Assembly: GCA_017515635.1 (NCBI GenBank)
Contig: JAFWFO010000033.1
Location: 1-45,576 of the forward strand
DNA: 45,576 bases
Direction: 5' to 3'
Source of the DNA: Selenomonadaceae bacterium
GTDB taxonomy: Bacteria; Bacillota; Negativicutes; Selenomonadales; Selenomonadaceae
The notes under the pieces: generated by a model
Seen by the model: only the letters and a program-made list of their open reading frames with translations
The model's database searches: none
Told to the model about the DNA's origin: nothing
Part shown: positions 1 to 8,053 of the stretch, piece by piece
How the letters are laid out: the number at the start of each line of letters is the position of its first letter
How positions within the stretch are numbered: position 1 is the stretch's first letter
Translations under genes and position numbers: made by a program

Positions 1-427
1 ACCGGTGCTGTCGAACAGAAAGGCTTTGACATGGGAAAAAAACGAAAGGAGTAAAAAGACAGATAGTCACCGACGATATTGGATGTCTTTTGTCGGTCGT
101 GATTCACAAAGCGAATTTGCACGATACGAAAACGGGCTATTGGGCAACGGGCTTGGCGACTTTTACTTGGAAAAAATATGCGGAGATGGCGGTTATCGCG
201 ACTCCTTCGTTTACGAGGCGCATAAATATTTCGGCTTGAGAGTGGAAATATCGAAGAAACTGAAGCCGCACAATTGGCAAGTATTGCCAAAAAGGTGGAT
301 AGTGGAGCGAACCTTTGCTTGGCTCAACCATTCACGGCGGCTTTCCAAAGATTATGAGTTACTTACGTCATCCGCTGAAACGATGATTAAGATTTCTCAT
401 ATTCACATTTTACTCAAGCGTCTGTAA
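1..427 (+). pseudogene. IS5-family transposase remnant, frameshifted and cut by the window edge
   Basis: This is the C-terminal half of a DDE transposase of the IS5/IS427 type. The reading frame covering about 155-427 carries GDGGYRDSF and then PKRWIVERTFAWLNHSRRL, the hallmark end of these enzymes, and ends at TAA. The part before it reads correctly in another frame: from about 48 to 145 a different frame gives GVKRQIVTDDIG and HKANLHDTKTG, which are also standard for the family. At least one frameshift therefore lies around 145-165. A second frame change sits at the A7 run near 35-42; some IS427-group elements use programmed -1 slippage at such runs. No full-length frame exists in the visible part, so the copy is probably dead. 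The upstream end lies outside the window. Confidence 0.8.
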
Positions 428-632
428 ACACGCGTTCTAAGATTTTTCCAGATTTACCCCAACGCGACTCCGAATCCAAAAATAAAAAATGGGCGCTTGA
501 TTTTTTCGTCAATCAAAGTTTATCGCCGCGTTCAAATGTTGTCACAAAAAAAATTTGCCCGACTTTCGTCGAGCATTTAAATTTATGTAAGAGACTGATT
601 TCTTTTGAAGACCAAACTGCGTCGCGAAAAAT

Positions 633-980
633 TTATTTGCCGTCGACGATGTTCCATGCCTGTTCGCGGGTGATTTGCTTGCCTTGATAGGTGTAGATGT
701 TGTCTTCGAGAATTTTTCCGTGATATTCCATGGTGATTCCGTGCGACGCGAAGACAGCCGCCACTTTGTCGACGTACTGATGACGCAAATTGTCGTCGCC
801 AATCATTTTGATAAGGTCGCTGTTGGTGTCGGTAAAAGTGAAGTCGAGTTTTTCAAAGCCCGCAATGCCGCGTTTTTGCGCTTCGAGCATGTCGGCAGTG
901 AATTGCATCCACGAGCCGCCCGCCACGTTGTTGAGTTCTTCCTCGCTGAGGATTTCGTTTTCGAGAATTTCTTTTGCCAT
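633..980 (-). CDS. Double-glycine leader peptide precursor, long core (paralog 1)
   Basis: The product is a 115-residue secreted-peptide precursor of unknown activity. The N-terminus is an acidic leader ending in SEEELNNVAGG, the Gly-Gly cleavage motif used by class II bacteriocins and Nif11-like or other peptide families exported by C39-peptidase ABC transporters. The predicted mature part starts at about residue 23 (SWMQF), is about 93 residues long and has no cysteine, so a lanthipeptide or thiopeptide is unlikely. The start at 980 is chosen because GAAGG lies about 8 nt upstream; a longer frame reaching 1022 has no leader sense. The leader and the C-terminus (GKQITREQAWNIVDGK) match the next gene, so the two are tandem duplicates. 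No modification enzyme or dedicated immunity gene is adjacent. It could instead be a signalling or surface peptide. Confidence 0.75.
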   Translation of the reverse strand: MAKEILENEILSEEELNNVAGGSWMQFTADMLEAQKRGIAGFEKLDFTFTDTNSDLIKMIGDDNLRHQYVDKVAAVFASHGITMEYHGKILEDNIYTYQGKQITREQAWNIVDGK

Positions 981-1020
981 TGTGATAACCTTCTTTCGTT
1001 CGCAATTTTGTTTTCTGTGC

Positions 1021-1060
1021 ATTATACGCCGACCGTCAATTTTTGTTGCACGCGTCGCGA
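1021..1060 (-). promoter_or_regulatory. Promoter/operator block of peptide gene 1
   Basis: On the minus strand a perfect TATAAT -10 box (1021-1026) follows a 34-bp block containing CGCGACGCGTG and TTGACG. The block matches the one upstream of the second peptide gene at 35 of 40 positions by my count. The TTGACG lies only 7 bp from the -10, so it is not a normal -35. The conserved block may be a regulator site; that is inference. Confidence 0.5.
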
Positions 1061-1064
1061 AAAT

Positions 1065-1409
1065 TTATTTGCCGTTGACGATGTTAATTATATCCAAAAC
1101 CTGTTTGTGAGTGAGCGATTTTCCGTTGATGCTGTATTGGTTCGGATCGCCCTCCGATACATAATCGTGAGACGCCGGATCATAATCGCCAAAATTCAAC
1201 GTTGCGTCAATGTTGTAAGTTTTTTTCAGATAGCCGGCGACTTCGTCTTCAGGAAGATAGGTGTAAAACGGCGCGGGCTGACCGTTCTTCACAAAGTAAA
1301 CTTGACCGATAGCACTGCGCAACTGATACGTTTCGGAAACCGTGCCGCCCGCAACGTTGTCGAGTTTTTCGTCGCTCATGATTTCGTTGTCAAAAATTTC
1401 TTTTGCCAT
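1065..1409 (-). CDS. Double-glycine leader peptide precursor, long core (paralog 2)
   Basis: This 114-residue precursor is paralogous to the gene at 633-980. It starts MAKEIFDNEIMSDEKLDN and reaches the VAGG cleavage motif at residues 19-22; the predicted core (TVSETYQL onward) has about 92 residues and no cysteine. The C-terminus (HKQVLDIINIVNGK) resembles that of paralog 1, whereas the middle of the core has diverged, with Tyr/Pro-rich and Asp-rich stretches. AAAGGAAG about 8 nt upstream supports the start at 1409. It has its own promoter block, so the two genes are probably separately transcribed but co-regulated. Exported by a C39-type ABC transporter is the family expectation; function of the mature protein is unknown. 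Confidence 0.75.
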   Translation of the reverse strand: MAKEIFDNEIMSDEKLDNVAGGTVSETYQLRSAIGQVYFVKNGQPAPFYTYLPEDEVAGYLKKTYNIDATLNFGDYDPASHDYVSEGDPNQYSINGKSLTHKQVLDIINIVNGK

Positions 1410-1452
1410 TGTAATAACTTCCTTTCAGTGTTCGTGAGTTTTCTTTTTATTC

Positions 1453-1492
1453 ATTATACGGCAAGCGTCAAGTTTTGTTACACGCGTCGCGA
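1453..1492 (-). promoter_or_regulatory. Promoter/operator block of peptide gene 2
   Basis: TATAAT on the minus strand (1453-1458) with the same upstream block as at 1021-1060, including CGCGACGCGTG. No good -35 hexamer sits 17 bp upstream, which fits an activator-dependent promoter. Confidence 0.5.
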
Positions 1493-1550
1493 AAAAATTT
1501 TTCGTCTGTGCTAAAATGTTCGCGACTAATTCAACGGGAGGCAACTTAAT

Positions 1551-2627
1551 TTGTTTGTCAGAGGAGATCTTGAGAAAATCGAACAGAAAATTTTTCGCGG
1601 CGAAAGATTGACTCGCGAAGACGGCGAAAAACTTTTTGCGTGCAATGAATTGACTTGGCTGGGCGCGCTGGCCGATTTCGTGCGGAAAAAAATTTGCGGC
1701 GACGAAGTTCTTTACAACGTCAACTGCCACGTGAACTTGACTAATATTTGTATGTCGCGTTGCAAATTTTGTGCGTTCGGGCGCGACGACGACGACCGCA
1801 GAGCCTACGCAATGACGATTGACGACGCGATTAATCTCGTCACGGAGGCGGCTCGCGACCCGAATTTGATTGGACTGCACATTGTCAGCGGTCTGCACCC
1901 GAAATGGACTTTTGAAAATTATTTGGCGTTCGTCGAAACGTTGCACAAAAAATTTCCCGCGCTGTACGTCAAAGGTTTTACGGGCGTCGAAATTCAGCAC
2001 TTCGCGAACATTTCGGGCTTGAGCGTCGAAGAAATTTTGCGTCGACTCAAAGCGGCCGGACTTCAGGCGATTGCCGGCGGCGGAGCAGAAATTTTGACCG
2101 ATCGCGTCCGAAATTTGCTTTGCCCGAAAAAAGCGACTGCCGACCAATGGTTGAACGTCGCACGCACGGCGCACAAACTCGGCTTGCCTACAAACGCGTC
2201 GATGCTTTACGGGCACATCGAAACTTTGTCGGAGCGCGTGGAACATTTAATCAAACTTCGCGAACTTCAGGACGAAACGGGCGGTTTCCGAACGTTTATT
2301 TGCTTCCCGTTTCTGCCGAAAAATACCGCGCTTGAAAGTGAAATTCGCCAAACGTCAATGTGGGACGACTTGCGCACGATTGCAATTTCGCGGCTCATGC
2401 TCGACAACTTCCGCAACATCAAAGCTTATTGGGTTATGCTCACCGTGCCCGTCGCGCAGGTTGCGTTGAGTTTCGGCGCGAACGACATTGACGGCACGAT
2501 TCACCGCGAAAACATTTTGCACGACGCGGGCGCGACTTCACCGCGTGCACTTGCCGAAGACGAAATTATTAAAATCATTCGCGATGCCGGACGTGTTCCG
2601 AAGTTGGTAACGGAGGTTCTGTCATGA
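1551..2627 (+). CDS. mqnE: Aminofutalosine synthase-like radical SAM protein
   Basis: A 358-residue radical SAM enzyme of the CofH/MqnC/MqnE subfamily. MqnE joins a SAM-derived adenosyl radical to 3-[(1-carboxyvinyl)oxy]benzoate to make aminofutalosine in the futalosine menaquinone route. The cluster motif CxxxCxxC is at Cys67, Cys71 and Cys74 (CMSRCKFC). Further family marks are AGGGAEILTDRV, LRELQDETGGF and FGANDIDGT; MqnC normally has a NDFGS-type motif at the last position, so MqnE fits better. The start is TTG with GGGAGG 9 nt upstream. The stop overlaps the next start (ATGA), so the pair is translationally coupled. Other menaquinone genes (mqnA, B, C, D) are not in the window. Confidence 0.75.
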   Translation: MFVRGDLEKIEQKIFRGERLTREDGEKLFACNELTWLGALADFVRKKICGDEVLYNVNCHVNLTNICMSRCKFCAFGRDDDDRRAYAMTIDDAINLVTEAARDPNLIGLHIVSGLHPKWTFENYLAFVETLHKKFPALYVKGFTGVEIQHFANISGLSVEEILRRLKAAGLQAIAGGGAEILTDRVRNLLCPKKATADQWLNVARTAHKLGLPTNASMLYGHIETLSERVEHLIKLRELQDETGGFRTFICFPFLPKNTALESEIRQTSMWDDLRTIAISRLMLDNFRNIKAYWVMLTVPVAQVALSFGANDIDGTIHRENILHDAGATSPRALAEDEIIKIIRDAGRVPKLVTEVLS

Positions 2628-3709
2628 AAATTTTGGACTCGGCGCACGAAAAAATTTCTTCGGGGCAACGATTGAACGCCGATGAAATTCTTACGCTTTA
2701 CGAAGAAAACGACATTTTATATTTGGCGGAATCTGCGCGGCGCGTGAAGGAACGCAAGACCGGCAAAAAAATTTTTTACACGATTAATCGCCACGTGAAT
2801 TTAACAAACGTTTGCAGTGCGAATTGTCCGTTGTGCGCGTTTCAATGTCAAAGCGGCGACAATCGCGCCTTCACGCTCGAACTTGACGACGTGGAAAAAA
2901 TTCTTCATGATGCCGCGCACGTTAAAAACATTTCCGAAATTCACATTGTAAGTTCACTTCACCCGACGAAAGATTTTTCTTACTACGTCGACGCCGTCAA
3001 GCTCGTGAAAAAAATTCTGCCGAATGTCGGGATAAATGCTTTTACGCCCGTCGAAATCGTGAACTTCAGCAAGTTGAGCGGCAAAAATTTTTCGGATGTT
3101 TTGCGCGAACTGATTCAAGCAGGCGTCACAAGTTTGGCGGGCGGCGGTGCCGAAATTTTATCAGACCGCGTGCGCGAAATTATTTGCCCGAAAAAATGTT
3201 CGGCGGCGGAGTGGCTTGAAGTCATGCGGATGGCGCACAAACTCGGCTTGAAAACAAACGCGTCGATGATGTTCGGGCACGTCGAAACAATTTCGGAACG
3301 CGTCGACCACTTAATCAAACTTCGCGAACTTCAAGACGAAACGGGCGGATTCGTCGCGATGATGTTGTTCCCGTTCCACCCCGAAAATACCGAACTCGGC
3401 AAGCGATTCAACCTGCGACGCGTCGACTCGTGGGAAGATTTAAAAATGCTTGCGCTGTCACGGCTGGCACTGGACAATTTCGATCACTTCAAGGCGTTTT
3501 GGGTAATGTTGACATTGCCGATAGCTCAGCTGGCTTTGAGTTTCGGCGCGGACGACCTGGACGGCACAATCGGCGAAGAAAAAATTATTCACGCGGCGGG
3601 CGCAAAATCTTCCGCAGGCATTTCCGTCGACGCGCTGCGAAAAATTATTTCCGAAACAGGTTACACGCCCGTTGAACGTGACAGCTTTTATCGCGAGGTG
3701 ACGACGTGA
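2624..3709 (+). CDS. Second aminofutalosine synthase-like radical SAM protein
   Basis: A 361-residue paralog of the preceding gene, with the radical SAM cysteines at Cys64, Cys68 and Cys71 (CSANCPLC). It shares GGGAEILSDRVREIICP, LRELQDETGGF and the MqnE-type end DDLDGTIGEEKIIHAAGAK and PVERDSFY. By these C-terminal marks it looks more like classical MqnE than its neighbour does. Two MqnE-like proteins in tandem need explaining: one may have taken a different substrate or step (for example the MqnC cyclisation). ATG overlaps the upstream stop, GGAGG lies 7-8 nt before it, and its own stop overlaps the GTG of the epimerase gene, so three genes form one coupled unit. Confidence 0.7.
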   Translation: MKILDSAHEKISSGQRLNADEILTLYEENDILYLAESARRVKERKTGKKIFYTINRHVNLTNVCSANCPLCAFQCQSGDNRAFTLELDDVEKILHDAAHVKNISEIHIVSSLHPTKDFSYYVDAVKLVKKILPNVGINAFTPVEIVNFSKLSGKNFSDVLRELIQAGVTSLAGGGAEILSDRVREIICPKKCSAAEWLEVMRMAHKLGLKTNASMMFGHVETISERVDHLIKLRELQDETGGFVAMMLFPFHPENTELGKRFNLRRVDSWEDLKMLALSRLALDNFDHFKAFWVMLTLPIAQLALSFGADDLDGTIGEEKIIHAAGAKSSAGISVDALRKIISETGYTPVERDSFYREVTT

Positions 3710-4725
3710 AAAATATTTTGGTGACGGGCGCGGCAGGTTTTATCGGCGGAAATTTGACGCTGAAACTTTTGGCGGCGAAAAAATTTGACAACGTAATCGG
3801 CGTCGATAACATGAGCAATTATTATGACGCGGGCTTGAAAAGTTATCGGCTCGGATTGATTGACGCGTTGAACGATTCGGCATGGAAATTTTTTCGCGGA
3901 GATCTTGCCGATAAAAATTTCGTCGATAAAGTTTTCGCCGAAACGCGCCCCGAAATCGTCGTAAATCTTGCGGCACAAGCCGGCGTCCGTTACAGCACGG
4001 AAAATCCCGACGCGTACATTCAAAGCAACATTGTCGGCTTTTTCAACGTGCTGGAGGCCTGCAGAATTTTTGATGTTACGCATTTGATTTACGCAAGTTC
4101 AAGTTCCGTTTACGGCGGCAACAAAAAAATTCCGTTCGCCACGACCGACCGCGTCGACAGCCCGATAAGTCTTTATGCCGCCACGAAAAAGAGCGACGAA
4201 CTTTTGGCGCACTGTTACGGCGAACTTTACGGGCTCAAGGCGACGGGCTTGCGATTTTTCACGGTCTACGGCGCGGCGGGGCGTCCCGATATGGCTTATT
4301 TCAAATTCACGAACAAACTTTTGCGCGGCGAAGAAATTCAGATTTATAATTTTGGGAATTGTGCCCGCGATTTTACTTTCGTCGATGACATTGTCGAAGG
4401 ACTTTGCCGCGTGATTGACAAGGCGCCCGAAAATTTTCCGCCGCACAAAATTTACAATCTCGGTCGCGGTGAGCCGGTCAACTTGTTGAAATTCGTCGAA
4501 ATTCTGCAGGAAGAATTAATCCGCGCAGAAGTTTTGCCCGCCGATTACGACTTCGACGCGCATAAAAAACTTGTGCCGAATCAGCCCGGCGACGTGCCGA
4601 TAACTTTTGCCGACACGACAGATTTTGAACGCGATTTTGATTTTCGCCCGAAAACTTCCCTGCGCGAAGGCTTGAGAACTTTTGCCGAGTGGTACAAAAA
4701 ATTTTACGGCGCGGCGAATTCGTAG
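3706..4725 (+). CDS. NAD-dependent nucleotide-sugar epimerase, UDP-glucuronate 4-epimerase-like
   Basis: A 339-residue extended short-chain dehydrogenase. The N-terminus has the NAD-binding GAAGFIG motif (residues 8-14), and the catalytic YxxxK is in YAATKKS with a Ser-rich strand before it (YASSSSVYGG). The segments NMSNYYDAGLKSYRL, LRFFTVYGAAGRPDMAYFKF and RDFTFVDDIVEG are typical of UDP-glucuronate 4-epimerases of the CapI/GAE type, and the length fits. It would supply UDP-galacturonate for surface polysaccharide or glycans. GTG start, with GAGGTGA 4 nt upstream, overlaps the mqnE-like stop. Why a sugar epimerase is coupled to menaquinone genes is unclear; exact substrate is not provable from sequence. 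Confidence 0.8.
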   Translation: MKNILVTGAAGFIGGNLTLKLLAAKKFDNVIGVDNMSNYYDAGLKSYRLGLIDALNDSAWKFFRGDLADKNFVDKVFAETRPEIVVNLAAQAGVRYSTENPDAYIQSNIVGFFNVLEACRIFDVTHLIYASSSSVYGGNKKIPFATTDRVDSPISLYAATKKSDELLAHCYGELYGLKATGLRFFTVYGAAGRPDMAYFKFTNKLLRGEEIQIYNFGNCARDFTFVDDIVEGLCRVIDKAPENFPPHKIYNLGRGEPVNLLKFVEILQEELIRAEVLPADYDFDAHKKLVPNQPGDVPITFADTTDFERDFDFRPKTSLREGLRTFAEWYKKFYGAANS

Positions 4726-4803
4726 TGCGGGAAATTTTTTTGAACGGTTGCGGCAACTCTGAGTTCGGTCGTGATAATTTTTATGGAAAAATCGGAACAC
4801 AAC

Positions 4804-4832
4804 TTGATAAAAATTTTTTTAGTTGATAAAAT
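4804..4832 (+). promoter_or_regulatory. Promoter of the candidate RNA gene
   Basis: TTGATA (4804-4809), 17-bp spacer, TAAAAT (4827-4832). Transcription would start near 4839, well before the separate glyQ promoter at 4978, so it appears to drive an independent short transcript. Confidence 0.55.
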
Positions 4833-4838
4833 GGACTC

Positions 4839-4968
4839 CCTCGAAGAAGTGCCCTGCGTTCGACGTGGATTAAGAGATATATAAATCGTCACGTCTGTGG
4901 GGTGCGGCATCGACACTCGTTGCCTCAACGAATCCCCTCGCGTCGGCGTGAGGGGTCTCGTTGTTTAT
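4839..4968 (+). ncRNA. Candidate structured small RNA, class not recognised
   Basis: No ORF fits this 360-bp gap between the epimerase and glyQ, but the sequence folds well. Hairpin 1 (4850-4909) pairs TGCC/GGCA, then GACGTG/CACGTC and GATT/AATC around an internal loop. Hairpin 2 (4926-4963) pairs CAACGA/TCGTTG outside and CCCCTCGCG with CGTGAGGGG around a TCGG loop. A consensus promoter lies just upstream and a short T-rich stretch follows hairpin 2. The bubble-and-stem layout recalls 6S RNA, but it is shorter than the usual 180-200 nt and I cannot match a consensus. It could also be a leader. The boundaries are estimates. Confidence 0.4.
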
Positions 4969-4977
4969 GGGCAAAAA

Positions 4978-5006
4978 TTGACATTGACAGTTGCTTTTGC
5001 TATAAA
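4978..5006 (+). promoter_or_regulatory. Promoter of glyQS
   Basis: Consensus TTGACA (4978-4983), 17-bp spacer and TATAAA (5001-5006). A second TTGACA follows directly at 4984-4989. No T-box (specifier loop, AGGGTGGNACCGCG) is visible between here and glyQ. Confidence 0.75.
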
Positions 5007-5036
5007 AAGCAATTAGTAATGTGTCGAAAATTTTTC

Positions 5037-5068
5037 ATTACGCATTATGAATTACGCATTCCTAATTG
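5037..5068 (+). repeat. Heptanucleotide tandem repeat, ATTACGC/ATTCCTA type
   Basis: Four 7-nt units in phase: ATTACGC, ATTATGA, ATTACGC, ATTCCTA, followed by ATTG. It lies in the glyQ leader immediately before the ribosome-binding site. It shares units with the repeats at 15722, 32968 and 35371. Confidence 0.65.
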
Positions 5069-5085
5069 AATTGGAGGTCTCTTGT

Positions 5086-5973
5086 TTGAAATATCAGGAA
5101 TTGGTTTTCGCCCTGCAAAAATTCTGGGCGGACAAGGGTTGCATTATCGCTGAACCCTACGACGTGGAAAAAGGCGCGGGCACAATGAACCCGTTTACAT
5201 TTTTGCGAGTGCTCGGCCCCGAACCGTGGAACGTGGCTTATACGGAGCCTTCGCGCAGACCGGCGGACGGACGTTACGGCGACAACCCGAATCGACTTTA
5301 TCAGCATCATCAGTTGCAGTTGATAATGAAACCGTCGCCCGACAACATTCAGGAACTTTATCTTGATTCACTTGCGGCAATCGGTATCGAAGCGGCGAAG
5401 CATGATATTCGTTTCGTCGAGGACAACTGGGAATCGCCGACTTTGGGCGCGTGGGGTCTCGGTTGGGAAGTTTGGCTCGACGGCATGGAAATTACACAGT
5501 TCACGTATTTTCAGCAGGTCGGCAGTCAAGATGTCAAACCCGTTGCCGTCGAAATAACATACGGGCTTGAACGTTTGGCGATGTACATTCAAGGCGTCGA
5601 AAATGTTTATGACGTTCAATGGGCGGAAGGCGTCACTTATGGCGACGTGTTCCATCAAAACGAATTTGAGCAGACAAGTTACGCTTTCGATTTGAGCGAC
5701 GAAAATTTGTTGTTCGATCTGTTCGAGAAATACGAAGCCGAAGCCGTTCGCGTCATAAAACTTGGCTACGTTCATCCCGCTTATGACTACGTTTTGAAAT
5801 GTTCGCACACGTTCAATCTTTTGGACGCACGCGGCGCAATCAGTGTCAGTGAACGCACGGCATTTATCGGACGCGTCAGAAAGTTGGCTCGCATGTGCGC
5901 GGAAGTTTATTTGCAACAGCGCGAAAAGCTCGGTTATCCGTTGCTGAAAAAATCTGCGGAGGTGAAAGCGTAA
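5086..5973 (+). CDS. glyQ: Glycyl-tRNA synthetase alpha subunit
   Basis: The 295-residue catalytic subunit of the alpha2-beta2 bacterial glycyl-tRNA synthetase, which charges tRNA-Gly in the cytoplasm. It opens [18 protein letters not shown] and carries the class II core: [36 protein letters not shown], and [21 protein letters not shown] longer frame starts at the ATG at 5047, but that would place the start inside a tandem repeat. TTG at 5086 is preferred: GGAGGT lies 7 nt before it and the resulting N-terminus matches the family. The TAA overlaps the glyS ATG by one base. Confidence 0.95.
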   Translation: MKYQELVFALQKFWADKGCIIAEPYDVEKGAGTMNPFTFLRVLGPEPWNVAYTEPSRRPADGRYGDNPNRLYQHHQLQLIMKPSPDNIQELYLDSLAAIGIEAAKHDIRFVEDNWESPTLGAWGLGWEVWLDGMEITQFTYFQQVGSQDVKPVAVEITYGLERLAMYIQGVENVYDVQWAEGVTYGDVFHQNEFEQTSYAFDLSDENLLFDLFEKYEAEAVRVIKLGYVHPAYDYVLKCSHTFNLLDARGAISVSERTAFIGRVRKLARMCAEVYLQQREKLGYPLLKKSAEVKA

Positions 5974-8030
5974 TGGACACGAAAACTTTGTTGTTGGAAA
6001 TAGGCACGGAAGAAATTCCCGCGCACGCAATGCCCGCGATTTTGGAGCAGCTGAAAACTTTGGCGACAAAATCTCTCAAAGAAGCGCGTATCGAATTCGG
6101 CGACGTTCAAACGCTCGGCACGCCGCGCAGATTGGCTTTGCTCGTCGAAAATGTTGCGGCACGTCAAGCCGACGTTGAGGACGAAAAACGCGGTGCCTCC
6201 GCCAAAATTGCTTTCGACGCGGACGGAAAACCGACTAAAGCGGCGATTGGTTTCGCGAAGAAAAATAACGTGCGCCCCGAAGATTTAATCACCCGCGACG
6301 GTTATATTTACGCCGTGATTCGTGAGCAGGGAAAATCTTCCGCAGAAATTTTCGCGACGCTTCTGCCGAAAATTATTTGCGATTTGAGTTTCCCGAACAA
6401 CATGCGCTGGGGAAGTTTGGACTTTAAATTTATTCGTCCGTTGCGTTGGATTGTCGCGCTCTTCGGCGACGAAATTATTCCGTTTGAAGTTGCCAACGTC
6501 AAAAGCGGCAGGACTTCACGCGGCCACAGATTTTTGAGCACGGGCGATTTTGAAATTTCGACGGCGGAAAATTACGTTGCCGCCTGCGAAAAGAATTTTG
6601 TCATCGTCGACCAAAACAAACGCCGTGAACTTATCACCGCGCAGATTAACGAAGTTGCCGCGTCGAAAGGCGGCGTCGCAGAAATTACCGACGATTTACT
6701 TGAAGAAGTTCTTTACCTCGTCGAATATCCGACCGCGCTCGCCGGCTCGTTTGAGGAAAAATATTTGCAACTGCCCGCCGAAGCCGTGATAACTCCAATG
6801 CGCGATCATCAACGTTATTTCCCCGTGAAAACCGGCGACGGGAAACTTTTGCCGTTATTCATCACCGTTCGCAATGGCGGCAAAAATTTTCTTGAAATCG
6901 TTCAACACGGCAATGAACGCGTCTTGAAAGCTCGTTTGGAGGACGCACAATTTTTCTTCAACGAAGACCGCAAAAAATCTTTGGAAGCTCACCGCGACAA
7001 ACTTAAGACCGTTGTTTTCCAAGAGGGACTCGGCTCCGTTTATGAAAAGACCGAACGTCTTGTTAAGCTCGTCGAAAAAATTTCCGACATGCTCGGCGTC
7101 ACTGCGGACGAACGGGCTAATTCGATTCGTGCGGCGCAACTTTCCAAAGCCGATTTGGTTACCGGCATGGTTACCGAATTTACCGAACTGCAAGGCATCA
7201 TGGGGCGCGAATACGCTAAACTTGACGGCGAAGCGGCGGAAGTCTGCGCGGCGATTGACGAACATTACATGCCGCGATTTGCGGGCGACGCTCAGCCGAA
7301 ATCGACGGCGGGAAAAATTTTGAGCCTCGCCGACAAAATCGACAACATTGTCGCGACGTTCAGCCGCGGACTCGTGCCGACGGGTTCACAAGATCCGTTT
7401 GCCCTGCGCCGTCAAGCTTTGGGCATCGTCAATCAACTGACTGCCGCTCGTCAATCCGTGTCGATTCGCGAAATTGTTGAACTTGCAATGGATTTGCTCA
7501 ACATCACGGACAAAATCGGTCGCGAAAAAATTCAAAGCGAAGTTGCGGACTTCATGCGCCTGCGCGTGAAAAATGTTTTGTCGAATTCGACGCGCTACGA
7601 CGTGATTGATGCGGTGCTTGACGACGCGGACGACGTTTTTGCCGTGACGCTCAAGGCAGCCGCCGTTGAACAATTCCTTGCGACGCCCGACGCCGTGAAA
7701 GTCATTCAATCTTTCGTGCGCGTTTCAAACCTCGCGAAAAAAGCCGACTCGACTGACATGGACGAAAAACTTTTTGAACTCGACGCGGAAAAAGTTTTGT
7801 TCCGTGCGTTTGAAGCCGTCAAAGTCGCGGCGGACGAACTGATTGACAAAAAAGATTTTCTCGGCGCATTGGACGTGCTCAAAAAACTTTCCGCGCCGAT
7901 TGATTCGTTCTTCGATTCGGTCATGGTCATGGACGAAAATTTGTCCGTGCGGAAAAATCGTCTGGCACTTTTGAAGTCGACGGATAACCTGCTTGCGAAA
8001 ATTGCGGACTTCGGCAAAATTGTCCAATGA
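5973..8030 (+). CDS. glyS: Glycyl-tRNA synthetase beta subunit
   Basis: A 685-residue partner of GlyQ that binds tRNA. It starts [19 protein letters not shown], with GGAGGT 9 nt upstream and a TAATG overlap with glyQ. Family marks include GTPRRLALLVE, NNMRWGSLDFKFIRPLRW, TPMRDHQRYFPV and the HD-like region DKIDNIVATFSRGLVPTGSQ, followed by FALRRQALGIV. The C-terminal third is the anticodon-binding DALR-like region. Length is normal and no key segment is missing. The hairpin repeat 24 nt past the stop probably ends the transcript. Confidence 0.95.
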   Translation: MDTKTLLLEIGTEEIPAHAMPAILEQLKTLATKSLKEARIEFGDVQTLGTPRRLALLVENVAARQADVEDEKRGASAKIAFDADGKPTKAAIGFAKKNNVRPEDLITRDGYIYAVIREQGKSSAEIFATLLPKIICDLSFPNNMRWGSLDFKFIRPLRWIVALFGDEIIPFEVANVKSGRTSRGHRFLSTGDFEISTAENYVAACEKNFVIVDQNKRRELITAQINEVAASKGGVAEITDDLLEEVLYLVEYPTALAGSFEEKYLQLPAEAVITPMRDHQRYFPVKTGDGKLLPLFITVRNGGKNFLEIVQHGNERVLKARLEDAQFFFNEDRKKSLEAHRDKLKTVVFQEGLGSVYEKTERLVKLVEKISDMLGVTADERANSIRAAQLSKADLVTGMVTEFTELQGIMGREYAKLDGEAAEVCAAIDEHYMPRFAGDAQPKSTAGKILSLADKIDNIVATFSRGLVPTGSQDPFALRRQALGIVNQLTAARQSVSIREIVELAMDLLNITDKIGREKIQSEVADFMRLRVKNVLSNSTRYDVIDAVLDDADDVFAVTLKAAAVEQFLATPDAVKVIQSFVRVSNLAKKADSTDMDEKLFELDAEKVLFRAFEAVKVAADELIDKKDFLGALDVLKKLSAPIDSFFDSVMVMDENLSVRKNRLALLKSTDNLLAKIADFGKIVQ

Positions 8031-8053
8031 AATTTTATCGCGTCAATAAAAAA

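Noticed and set aside
675..1514. 279-codon plus-strand frame covering both peptide genes
   Set aside because: It is the antisense shadow of two genes that have good ribosome-binding sites, leaders and promoters; its translation has no recognisable protein character.
4725..5085. T-box or glycine riboswitch controlling glyQS
   Set aside because: No AGGGTGGNACCGCG motif, specifier loop or glycine aptamer core is present; the consensus glyQS promoter lies only about 80 bp before the start.
5047..5085. Longer glyQ start at ATG 5047
   Set aside because: It would start inside the heptanucleotide repeat and add residues unlike the family; the TTG at 5086 has a perfectly placed GGAGGT.
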